Under the pieces are notes generated by a model. The model was not told the DNA's origin, made no database searches, and saw only the letters and a list, made by a program, of their open reading frames with translations. The position numbers and the translations under genes are program-made. A stretch of 64,000 nt of DNA. Origin: Faucicola osloensis_B. GTDB lineage: Bacteria > Pseudomonadota > Gammaproteobacteria > Pseudomonadales > Moraxellaceae. The stretch is taken from the NCBI GenBank assembly GCA_964211495.1, contig CAXORL010000005.1:62001-126000 (forward strand), written 5' to 3'. Below are positions 8,323-15,877 of this stretch, piece after piece (position 1 is the stretch's first letter; each line of letters opens with the position of its first letter).

Positions 8323-8960
8323 AAACCCGTCAAAGCAGACAACGGATGATTTAGCGCAGCCAAATGAACCCTATTCTGTAATACCCAGTATATCACCAGC
8401 AACAAGAACACCAACAAAAACCCAAGCTGAATCCACAAAAAATAGCGATGCTTAAAGCCCAATCGGCGCAGCTTGGCATGGCTATAACTGCCCTTATCAA
8501 AGTTGGTATGTTGATGTCTTTGCCATTTGCCCGAACGATAATAGTTTTCTACATCCGCAAGTAACCTTGGGACACTGGCGCTATCAAATTGCGCAGTTTC
8601 AAAATAATCGAGCAGGGGGCTGATATCATCGACATCATCCATATCATTGACACTATCTAAATTGATGCAGTGCATTTTCCAATGCCCAAACAGCGCATTG
8701 GGCGCCTGTCCCTGTTCAATGATGTGAATATTTTTGTGTCTTTTATCGGCTTTAATTTTGTCAAATAGCTGGGTGATAGTGCGCTCACTACCTTCCATAT
8801 ATTGTAGAAAGTTGCCTTGCTTAAAAAATAGTACGCTATTGACATTTGCTTGGGTGTTGCGCGCGACTGACTGACGATAGATATCAGGTAACGTCATCGT
8901 ATGCAAACTTGCTTGTAAGGTGATTTTGCTCGTGTAGATAAGATAAAAGACTGACATCAC
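8304..8960 (-). CDS. BLUF-domain blue-light photoreceptor with C-terminal membrane anchor
   Basis: 218 aa. The first 100 residues form a BLUF (FAD-binding blue-light sensor) domain: the flavin-contacting tyrosine (Y9 in LIYTSK), the asparagine (N35 in VARN) and the key glutamine (Q53 in GNFLQYMEG) are all present with the normal Asn-Gln spacing, and RHKNIHIIEQG plus FGHWKMHCI match the later strands. This suggests working photochemistry. A Met at codon 2 is an alternative start. A linker of about 70 residues ends in one strong membrane helix (about 173-193) and a hydrophobic tail. Short BLUF proteins such as Acinetobacter BlsA lack this anchor. The output partner is unknown; no cyclic-nucleotide or EAL domain is fused. 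Confidence 0.85.
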   Translation of the reverse strand: MMSVFYLIYTSKITLQASLHTMTLPDIYRQSVARNTQANVNSVLFFKQGNFLQYMEGSERTITQLFDKIKADKRHKNIHIIEQGQAPNALFGHWKMHCINLDSVNDMDDVDDISPLLDYFETAQFDSASVPRLLADVENYYRSGKWQRHQHTNFDKGSYSHAKLRRLGFKHRYFLWIQLGFLLVFLLLVIYWVLQNRVHLAALNHPLSALTGFLAAAL

Positions 8961-9216
8961 AGGATCCTTAGATAAATAAATCGGTTAGACGTCTATGACT
9001 TTTTAATAGCGTTTTCTTCAAACGTATTAAGAATGTAATTTTTATTAATTATTAAGTAATAATATAACAGTTTTTTTTAATTTTTGCTCAAAAAATATAC
9101 AAAATCCGCCCTTTTTGTTAATTTTTTCAACCAATCTACTTTAGCCTTATGTCTGCGTGCGCTACCAGCGCGTATGGCTATCAATATTTCGCTGCTTAGA
9201 CTCACTGAGTTAATGC

Positions 9217-9222
9217 TATAAT
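9217..9222 (+). promoter_or_regulatory. Candidate -10 box for ribB
   Basis: Exact TATAAT. No good -35 hexamer is found at 16-18 bp upstream (gcttag is the nearest), so the assignment is tentative. Confidence 0.35.
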
Positions 9223-9350
9223 AGCGCGCAAATAAGAAATGGGCGCCCATACTAGCTTCACCCAGTTTGATGAGGTGATTGTTAAGGTTAATTTGGACAC
9301 TAGTTTGAACAAAACTAGCTGATAGCGCTTATTTTCTGTCCTTATTTGTT

Positions 9351-9380
9351 AATCAGTTTTTCAATCAGTTTTTTAATCAA
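9351..9380. repeat. 12-bp direct repeats in ribB leader
   Basis: aatcagtttttc (9351-9362), aatcagtttttt (9363-9374) and a partial third copy aatcaa lie 36 bases or more before the ribB start. Confidence 0.7.
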
Positions 9381-9415
9381 TGTTATTTTAATAAATCGTT
9401 AACGAAGGCACTTTT

Positions 9416-10531
9416 ATGGCATTTAATACAACGGCAGAAATTATCGATGACATCCGTGCAGGCAAAATGGTCGTTTTGATGGATGATGAAGACCGTGAAA
9501 ACGAAGGCGACTTGTTGATGGCAGCCACCCATGTACGCCCAGAAGATATTAACTTTATGATTACTCATGCGCGTGGCTTGGTGTGTTTGACCATCACCGC
9601 TGACCGCAGTGAACAGCTCAATTTACCGCTTATGTCGGATAAAAATGGCGCTAAATTTAGCACTAACTTTACAGTATCGATTGAAGCGGCAGAAGGGGTC
9701 ACCACAGGTATCTCAGCAGCGGATCGCGCCAGAACCATCCAAACAGCGGTGTCTTCGACTGCAAAGCCCGAAGACATCGTACAACCAGGGCATGTATTCC
9801 CAATCGTGGCACAAAATGGCGGTGTGCTACACCGTGCGGGTCATACTGAAGCCGGCTGTGACCTGACACGCTTGGCAGGACTTGAACCTGCGGCAGTGAT
9901 TTGTGAAATTATCAAAGAAGATGGCGAAATGGCGCGCCGTGATGACCTAGAAATTTTTGCCAAAGAACATGGCTTAAAAATCGGTACCATCGCTGATTTG
10001 ATTAATTACCGTATTGCCAATGAGCAAACGGTAGAAGCCATCGCCAATTACCCCATGCAAACTGAGTTTGGTGAGTTTACTGCTTATCGTTTTAAAGAAA
10101 AAAATTCAGAGGATACCCATTTGGCGCTGGTCAAGGGCAACCCTCAAGAAGGCGTGAGCACTGTGCGGGTGCATAGCTTCCAACCATTGCGCGATTTATT
10201 CACCGTGCAGCTACCCAACAGCGGTAAGAGTAACTGGGATATCCATGCCTCGCTCAAAGAAATTAGCGAATCAGAGCGTGGCGTGTTTGTATGGATTGGG
10301 CATCAGCAAGCAATTGATATGGGCGAAGCACTTGATAACTTTGTCGCTGACAAACCCAATTCACCGCTTAATCACCAACCCTACCGCAGCATTGGGGTTG
10401 GCTCACAGATTTTACGTTATTTGGGCGTGCGTGATATGCGTTTGCTGTCATCACCGCTCAAATTCAACGCGTTATCAGGGTTTGACCTAAACTTGGTCGA
10501 AACCGTTGCTAACCCAGACCACAAAGCGTGA
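9416..10531 (+). CDS. ribB: 3,4-dihydroxy-2-butanone-4-phosphate synthase with degenerate GTP cyclohydrolase II domain (RibBX type)
   Basis: 371 aa. Residues 1-205 are a complete DHBP synthase, which converts ribulose 5-phosphate to the four-carbon riboflavin precursor: the acidic DDEDRENEGDL motif and HTEAGCDLTRLAGL are intact. Residues 206-371 align with GTP cyclohydrolase II, but the zinc-binding cysteine motif (CxGDxLGSxxCDC) is absent; the region reads PNSGKSNWDIHASLKEI instead. Only the late segment (GSQILRYLGVRDMRLLSSP) looks like the family. It should therefore supply only the RibB activity, with RibA encoded elsewhere, as known for RibBX proteins of other gamma-proteobacteria. The gene stands alone and ends in a strong terminator. 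Confidence 0.93.
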   Translation: MAFNTTAEIIDDIRAGKMVVLMDDEDRENEGDLLMAATHVRPEDINFMITHARGLVCLTITADRSEQLNLPLMSDKNGAKFSTNFTVSIEAAEGVTTGISAADRARTIQTAVSSTAKPEDIVQPGHVFPIVAQNGGVLHRAGHTEAGCDLTRLAGLEPAAVICEIIKEDGEMARRDDLEIFAKEHGLKIGTIADLINYRIANEQTVEAIANYPMQTEFGEFTAYRFKEKNSEDTHLALVKGNPQEGVSTVRVHSFQPLRDLFTVQLPNSGKSNWDIHASLKEISESERGVFVWIGHQQAIDMGEALDNFVADKPNSPLNHQPYRSIGVGSQILRYLGVRDMRLLSSPLKFNALSGFDLNLVETVANPDHKA

Positions 10532-10560
10532 TTTACGAGATAGCAATTTATCAGACAAAA

Positions 10561-10594
10561 AAAGCCACGAGCATTGCAGCTTGTGGCTTTTTTT
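10561..10594 (+). terminator. ribB: Rho-independent terminator of ribB
   Basis: aaagccac (10561-10568) pairs with gtggcttt (10583-10590), the stem being extended inward, and is followed by a T run. The A run on the left makes it usable for the convergent thioesterase gene too. Confidence 0.85.
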
Positions 10595-10612
10595 TAACAA
10601 TTTTAGTAACAG

Positions 10613-11086
10613 TTAAACCGTATGACTTTCTAACTCGGCAAGTTGTTGGCGCTGACCATCAGAAATCGGTTGTTTATTTTTGCCGGTTTGGTCAAAAAAC
10701 ACAATGACGGACGATGCGGTGGCGACGACTTTTTGCTGCGCCGTGCTAAAGTAAACATAGTCATGGGTCAGACTGGTATTGCCTATTTTTTTGGCACGAA
10801 TGCCAATCCAAAGCACATCGGGGAAAGTGACAGAGTTTAAATACTGGCAAGATGACGAAGCAATCACGGTATGGGTTTGTAAGTTAAACATATCGACTTG
10901 TTCAAGGTAGTGGATACGTGCGCGCTGGGCATAGTTGTAATACACCACGTTATTGACATGATTGAACGCATCCATATCGCCCCATTCCACTTTTTGCTCA
11001 TAGATAACCGCAAAGCCTTTTAATGGGTGATTGTCTTGTTGGGCGATGGCATGGCGAGTGGCATCACTCATTGGGGGATTGGACAT
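10613..11086 (-). CDS. Acyl-CoA thioesterase, hotdog fold (4HBT/YbgC type)
   Basis: 157 aa from the ATG at 11086, chosen because GAGAGA precedes it at good spacing. The frame extends to a GTG at 11119 (168 aa). The signature WGDMDAFNHVNNVVYYNYAQ (about residues 36-55) carries the catalytic aspartate of 4-hydroxybenzoyl-CoA thioesterase-like enzymes, followed by the hotdog helix RARIHYLEQ and the strand QYLNSVTFPDVLWIGIRAKKI. Such enzymes hydrolyse acyl-CoA thioesters in the cytoplasm; the chain specificity cannot be told. It follows tesB by 54 bp on the same strand, so both thioesterases may be cotranscribed. Confidence 0.85.
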   Translation of the reverse strand: MSNPPMSDATRHAIAQQDNHPLKGFAVIYEQKVEWGDMDAFNHVNNVVYYNYAQRARIHYLEQVDMFNLQTHTVIASSSCQYLNSVTFPDVLWIGIRAKKIGNTSLTHDYVYFSTAQQKVVATASSVIVFFDQTGKNKQPISDGQRQQLAELESHTV

Positions 11087-11140
11087 ATTTTTCTCTCTCA
11101 TACGGCTACTATTTAACACAAGGTAAAAATTATTGAATCG

Positions 11141-12109
11141 CTAGCGCAGTCGCATTAGCCCTTGCTGCTGGGTTGTGGCGACCAATTTGCCATTTTGCCA
11201 AAATTGACCGTGATTTAGGCTTTTTGACTGTGACGTGGTATCGCACCACATGTTATAGAGTAACCAATCATTCATATCAAATGGGCGGTGAAAATGCATA
11301 CTATGGTCGATACTTGCCGCTTGCAAGCCTTTAGTCATAAAGCTAATCCCATGTGGCATCAGCCCCGTACCAATCAAATAAAAATCAGAAGAAAATGCCA
11401 ACAATGCCTGTTGCACTTGAATTGACTGTTTACCCAGCTGCGGAATACGTAGCCAGTTGGCTTGGCTAGGTTCCATGATTTTTGGATGAATCGGGTCACG
11501 CGGCTGTACTGGCTTGATTTCGATATGACGCTGGCGCATAAAGCGCGCTTTTAGGGCATCGGGGATTTTGCCTACCACTTGGTCTTTGAGCTGCTGCTCG
11601 GTCAGCAACACATCTGGCGCAGGATACGTTGGCATCGCTTGTTGATACTCAAGCCCTTCTTCAAAGGGTGAAAAAGACGCCATCATGGTAAAAATTATGC
11701 TCGGTTGGTTATCATCATCATATTGGCGTGCTGTCACTTGACGTGAAGCAAGGCTACGACCATCACGTAATTTCTCGACTTGGTAATATACAGGCTTATT
11801 GATATTGCCACCGCGCAAAAAATAGCCATGAAATGAGTGGCAAGGTTTTGAATACTCCACAGTATGGCTGGCGGCCATCAATGCTTGCCCCAGTACTTGC
11901 CCACCAAAAATACGCGCACCCACATAGTCGTGGCTTTGTCCAATAAATACACTATCTTGATACGGCACGAGGGTTAAGGTTTCTAATAACTGCGCGACCA
12001 ATTGCTGCCAACTCGCTTGCTGCTCAAGCTGCTGATGCGTTACGGGCACCTGTGGTTGGTGAGTGATATCAATGGTATGGGTATGGTTTATATCTTGCTG
12101 GCTTGCCAT
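11141..12109 (-). CDS. tesB: Acyl-CoA thioesterase II
   Basis: 322 aa from the ATG at 12109, preceded by AAGAG; the frame extends to ATGs at 12124 and 12166, but the added residues do not resemble TesB. The double-hotdog enzyme hydrolyses medium- and long-chain acyl-CoA. Visible TesB hallmarks are FIGQSHDYVGARIFGGQVLGQAL, HSFHGYFLRGG, the catalytic aspartate in AFSSDFYLIGTG, SIDHSMHFHRPF, and the glutamine-containing end TTQQQGLMRLR. The N-terminus has a His/Gln-rich extension of about 30 residues relative to E. coli TesB. It is divergent from plsB, which ties acyl-CoA turnover to phospholipid synthesis. Confidence 0.93.
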   Translation of the reverse strand: MASQQDINHTHTIDITHQPQVPVTHQQLEQQASWQQLVAQLLETLTLVPYQDSVFIGQSHDYVGARIFGGQVLGQALMAASHTVEYSKPCHSFHGYFLRGGNINKPVYYQVEKLRDGRSLASRQVTARQYDDDNQPSIIFTMMASFSPFEEGLEYQQAMPTYPAPDVLLTEQQLKDQVVGKIPDALKARFMRQRHIEIKPVQPRDPIHPKIMEPSQANWLRIPQLGKQSIQVQQALLAFSSDFYLIGTGLMPHGISFMTKGLQAASIDHSMHFHRPFDMNDWLLYNMWCDTTSQSKSLNHGQFWQNGKLVATTQQQGLMRLR

Positions 12110-12293
12110 AGACACTCTTATCATTAACGTTATTTTGGGTAGATAAAATGAATTAAAGTCACTCATTATACAAGAATTTTTGAGTGATAAGGTTTAGAAA
12201 TTCATCAATCTATGGCATGATAAGACATTTTTAAAACCTTGTATTTATCTTTAAAAAACTTACGAAAAAACTCACGCAATCACTAGGCATACT

Positions 12294-15029
12294 ATGAATC
12301 ACGTAGGGAAAAATTCAGGCACTACCGAAGCGAAAAACAAAGGTACCCATCCTGCTGCGACCCCGCTGTTAAAAAATCTATACCGACAAGTCTCTGGCAA
12401 ATTATTGGGGCTCGCCGTCAAATCCAAACTTATCGGCGACATCCCCAATATTAGCGAAGCTAGCACCCATGGTAGCGATGATAAGCTACCGCCAGCTAGC
12501 GATAGCGATCCCTCAAGCCAGCGACTCACCTTTTATGTGCTCAAAGAGTATTCTCGTAGCAATAGTATTTTAATTGACCTAGAAACCAAACAATACGACC
12601 TACCCCCTGCCCTAGCCAATGTCATCGATCGCGCGCATGGTATTGATGAAAATACCGCAATGATTTTTTTGCATCACCATAAAACAGAAAAACTGTCTCA
12701 TGACAGCGCCGTATTCTCACCTCGCCTATTACGTTTGATTGAAGCCGTCGAGCAATACCCAACGCTACACATTGATTTTATCCCTGTCACTATCTTGTGG
12801 GGTCGCGCGCCAGAAAAAGAAGATTCGCTGTTTAACCTACTCACCGCTGATGAATGGCAAGTACCCACCATCAGTAAACAGCTATTTAATATCGGGGTCA
12901 AAGGGCGGGATACCTATGTACAGTTTCACCCACCCAAAGATTTGCGTGGCATTATCGAAGATGAGATCAGCAAAAACCCTGCGCTGCAAGCCGATAGCGT
13001 GGCACCCACTGATGCTGCTAGTAACGATCGCCATCATTTACACACCATCACTGCACGGGTACAGCAGCGTTTAGAAGGTTATCTGGATAAACAACAAGAA
13101 GCCATCTTAGGTCCTGACTTATCAGACCGTCGCAATGTGGTCGATAAAATTCTGTATACACCTGCCATTCAGCATGCCGTGAATGTCGATAGCAAAGAAA
13201 ACTCGCGTGAACTCGCCAAAAGCCGAAAACTGGCGCGTGGCTATTTGAACGAGATTGCCAGTGATTACTCGTCTGCAACCGTGCGCTTTTTTGACCGCTT
13301 TTTGACCTGGCTGTGGACACAGTTGTATGACGGGGTTGAAGTGGCGCACTTTGAGCGGGTACGCGAACTGGCATCCGACCATGAAATCATCTATGTGCCT
13401 TGCCACCGCAGTCACATGGACTATCTGTTGCTGTCATACGTGATTTATAAACGTGGGTTACGGGTGCCCTACGTTGCCGCAGGCGAGAATCTAAACATCC
13501 CCGTGCTAGGTCAAATATTACGCAATGGCGGCGCTTTCTTTATGCGTCGCAGTTTTAAAGGCAATCCGCTGTACTCTGCGGTGTTTCGTGAATACGTGCA
13601 TAGTATGCTGATGCGCAACACGCCGATTGAGTACTTCATCGAAGGCGGACGCTCGCGCTCAGGTCGCTTATTACCGCCCAAAAAAGGGATGCTAGCGATG
13701 ACAGTACAAAGCCATCTGCGCCAAGCGGGCAAACCGATTGTCTTTATCCCGACCTACATCGGTTATGAACGTATTATGGAAGGCGGCACTTATGTCGGTG
13801 AGCTTAAAGGTAAACCCAAAGAATCTGAGTCGCTACTAGGTCTGTTAAAAGCCAGCCGAAAAATCGAGCGCATTTTCGGTCATGTGCACGTCAGTTTTGG
13901 TCAGCCGCTGTATCTAGCTGATTTTATGAAAAAATTTGAGGTTGCCCCAAATACCCTACCCAAAGATCGTACCGATAGTGATATGCCTGCCAATGTAACT
14001 CACATGATTGACAATTTGGGCATCAAAATCATGCAGCGTATCAACCGCTCTGCGGTGCTTAACCCAGTCACTTTGCTAGCTTTGGTATTGCTCGATACAC
14101 CGCATGGCGCACTCGATGAGCAAAGCTGTCGTGAACAGTTGGCGCTGTATCAACGTATCGCAGAAAAAATCCCGTATGATGATGATGTGTCCATCACCCA
14201 GCAAAGCCCAGAAGCCATGATTAATTATGGCGTCAAGCTTAAACTCATCGAGCGCACCCCACATGTGCTTGGTGACTTGATTCGTATTGCGGACGGTCAA
14301 GCGCCGCTACTGAGCTATTTTCGCAACAATATTTTGCATATTTATATCATCGCGTCACTGTGTGCCTCATTGATACAGCGTAATGGCACCATGAGCCTAA
14401 ACACCATTGAGCGGGTGGTGGGTATCATGTATCCCTTCTTGCAAGCAGAGTTGTTTTTGAAATACCCACTGCGCACCCTAAATGACACTTTGCGTGAGCA
14501 TATCGATACTTTGGTCGAAGAAAACATCATCGTGGACAAAGGAGTGAATGCTGATGGTCATCGCATCCTGACCACGCCAGAGCCGAATACCCGTAGCTAT
14601 CAGCAGTTGACAGTGCTTGCCAACTCAGTTGAGCAAAGTCTAGAGCGCTACTTTATGGTGCTTGCGCTGCTGAGTCAGCAAGGCTCAGGCAAACTTACCA
14701 AAGATCAAGTGATTGATTTGGGTCATCTGCTCGGTCAACGTCTATCCGTTCTATATGAAGATGACATGCCAGATTTCTTTGACCGTGCCTTGTTTACTAG
14801 CTTTATGGATGCGCTCGAGCGTCTAGGCTATATTACGGTGTCAGCTAGCGGGGTGATTGAGTTTGATGCGCGCATTCATACCATGGCAAAAAGCGCGCGA
14901 TTTATCCTCAATATGGACGTGATGCATATTTTACAGCAAATTTCTCAACTGACTGATGAAGAAATCAAACGCACCTTGACTGAACTGCAAAACAAAAAGC
15001 AACGCAAATTTAGTCGTAAAAAAGCTTAA
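12294..15029 (+). CDS. plsB: Glycerol-3-phosphate 1-O-acyltransferase
   Basis: 911 aa, longer than the 807 aa E. coli enzyme. It transfers an acyl chain from acyl-ACP or acyl-CoA to position 1 of glycerol 3-phosphate at the inner membrane, the first step of phospholipid synthesis. The acyltransferase motifs are all visible: block I HRSHMD (H371-D376), block II GGAFFMRRSF, block III EYFIEGGRSRSG, block IV IVFIPTYIGYERIMEG. The N-terminal 120 residues are divergent and polar. The Shine-Dalgarno agg lies 7 bases before the ATG. The C-terminus is Lys/Arg-rich (KKQRKFSRKKA). A bidirectional terminator follows. Confidence 0.96.
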   Translation: MNHVGKNSGTTEAKNKGTHPAATPLLKNLYRQVSGKLLGLAVKSKLIGDIPNISEASTHGSDDKLPPASDSDPSSQRLTFYVLKEYSRSNSILIDLETKQYDLPPALANVIDRAHGIDENTAMIFLHHHKTEKLSHDSAVFSPRLLRLIEAVEQYPTLHIDFIPVTILWGRAPEKEDSLFNLLTADEWQVPTISKQLFNIGVKGRDTYVQFHPPKDLRGIIEDEISKNPALQADSVAPTDAASNDRHHLHTITARVQQRLEGYLDKQQEAILGPDLSDRRNVVDKILYTPAIQHAVNVDSKENSRELAKSRKLARGYLNEIASDYSSATVRFFDRFLTWLWTQLYDGVEVAHFERVRELASDHEIIYVPCHRSHMDYLLLSYVIYKRGLRVPYVAAGENLNIPVLGQILRNGGAFFMRRSFKGNPLYSAVFREYVHSMLMRNTPIEYFIEGGRSRSGRLLPPKKGMLAMTVQSHLRQAGKPIVFIPTYIGYERIMEGGTYVGELKGKPKESESLLGLLKASRKIERIFGHVHVSFGQPLYLADFMKKFEVAPNTLPKDRTDSDMPANVTHMIDNLGIKIMQRINRSAVLNPVTLLALVLLDTPHGALDEQSCREQLALYQRIAEKIPYDDDVSITQQSPEAMINYGVKLKLIERTPHVLGDLIRIADGQAPLLSYFRNNILHIYIIASLCASLIQRNGTMSLNTIERVVGIMYPFLQAELFLKYPLRTLNDTLREHIDTLVEENIIVDKGVNADGHRILTTPEPNTRSYQQLTVLANSVEQSLERYFMVLALLSQQGSGKLTKDQVIDLGHLLGQRLSVLYEDDMPDFFDRALFTSFMDALERLGYITVSASGVIEFDARIHTMAKSARFILNMDVMHILQQISQLTDEEIKRTLTELQNKKQRKFSRKKA

Positions 15030-15044
15030 TTCCACCGAACAATA

Positions 15045-15075
15045 AAAAACCGTGTTATCGCAACACGGTTTTTTT
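15045..15075. terminator. Bidirectional terminator between plsB and the SPOR gene
   Basis: aaaaaccgtgtt pairs with aacacggttttt around a tcgc loop, with an A run on the left and a T run on the right, serving the two convergent genes. Confidence 0.88.
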
Positions 15076-15089
15076 GCCTGCAAATCAGC

Positions 15090-15815
15090 CTAGCGACGCT
15101 GCTCGACAATCAATGAATCAATGCGGCTATTTTGTAGTTGGCGTTGGGCTTGTGCCGCCATTTCTGGGCTACTCATGGCGCGAGAGATGACTTGATAGAC
15201 GGTTTGGTCATTGCTTAAGCGTTTTTTGACGATTTGGGCATCCACCCCCGCCATTAGCACTTCAGCACGGCGTTTATCGGCATCATCGGCATTGTCAAAA
15301 CTATTGATTTGCAAAATATAAGTCCGCGTAGGCTCTTCATTGCCAATCACAATGGCATCGGCACTGCTTTTGTCATCGGCAGCGGTGCTGGTGTCTATCG
15401 TGCTATTATTGGCTGAAGCGCGTGGCTTGGTACCGTTATCATCAGACAACAACGGATTATCGACCACGCTGACATTCGCTGATTTTGGCGCACTGGTGCT
15501 GTCAGCTTGGGTCAACACCACATCAGGCTGCGCTGAGACTGGCTGACTGGCAGCAGCCTCATCGGGGACTGCACTGACCTGTTGTTCTTTGAGTAAGTCA
15601 TAGAACTCGTAGTTATTGGTTTTGGGTTTGTCTTGCACCTTTGGCTGCACCATCGGCGCTTCATCGCTGCTCGTGGTTTTGCCTTGGTTAAATGGATTCC
15701 ACAAATAAACAAACAGACCAATCCCCACGGTCAATATCATGCCCACCAACATGGCAGCAAAAAACGACATCGTGCTTGGCGCTTTACGCGGGGTCGCTCC
15801 TTTGGGTCTTGCCAT
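15090..15815 (-). CDS. SPOR-domain membrane protein (FtsN-like)
   Basis: 241 aa from the third of three consecutive ATGs (15815), which has the best distance (6 bases) to AGGAG. A basic cytoplasmic tail is followed by one membrane helix (about residues 20-40, FAAMLVGMILTVGIGLFVYL), a Ser/Ala/Asp-rich periplasmic linker, and a C-terminal SPOR domain (about 165-240: TYILQINSFDNADDADKRRAEV through QRQLQNSRIDSLIVEQ), a fold that binds denuded glycan strands of septal peptidoglycan. Placement 62 bp downstream of argS is conserved in related gamma-proteobacteria. A role in cell division is inferred from the domain layout. Confidence 0.9.
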   Translation of the reverse strand: MARPKGATPRKAPSTMSFFAAMLVGMILTVGIGLFVYLWNPFNQGKTTSSDEAPMVQPKVQDKPKTNNYEFYDLLKEQQVSAVPDEAAASQPVSAQPDVVLTQADSTSAPKSANVSVVDNPLLSDDNGTKPRASANNSTIDTSTAADDKSSADAIVIGNEEPTRTYILQINSFDNADDADKRRAEVLMAGVDAQIVKKRLSNDQTVYQVISRAMSSPEMAAQAQRQLQNSRIDSLIVEQRR

Positions 15816-15877
15816 CATCATCTCCTACGACATGGGATACGGTAATATTACAGCGTTTTTAGCGTATCTTAATCATA

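Larger units (their letters stand above)
8961..9415. promoter_or_regulatory. Divergent intergenic region and long ribB leader
   Basis: No gene is seen. The stretch holds the promoter region of the BLUF gene (leftward) and the leader of ribB. A TATAAT box at 9217-9222 would give a leader of about 190 nt. That leader contains a perfect 7-bp hairpin (9300-9306 with 9312-9318) and 2.5 copies of a 12-bp repeat (9351-9380). I looked for the conserved FMN riboswitch blocks often found upstream of ribB genes and did not find them. Confidence 0.55.

Noticed and set aside
8961..9415. FMN riboswitch upstream of ribB
   Set aside because: The conserved sequence blocks of the RFN element are not present in this leader.
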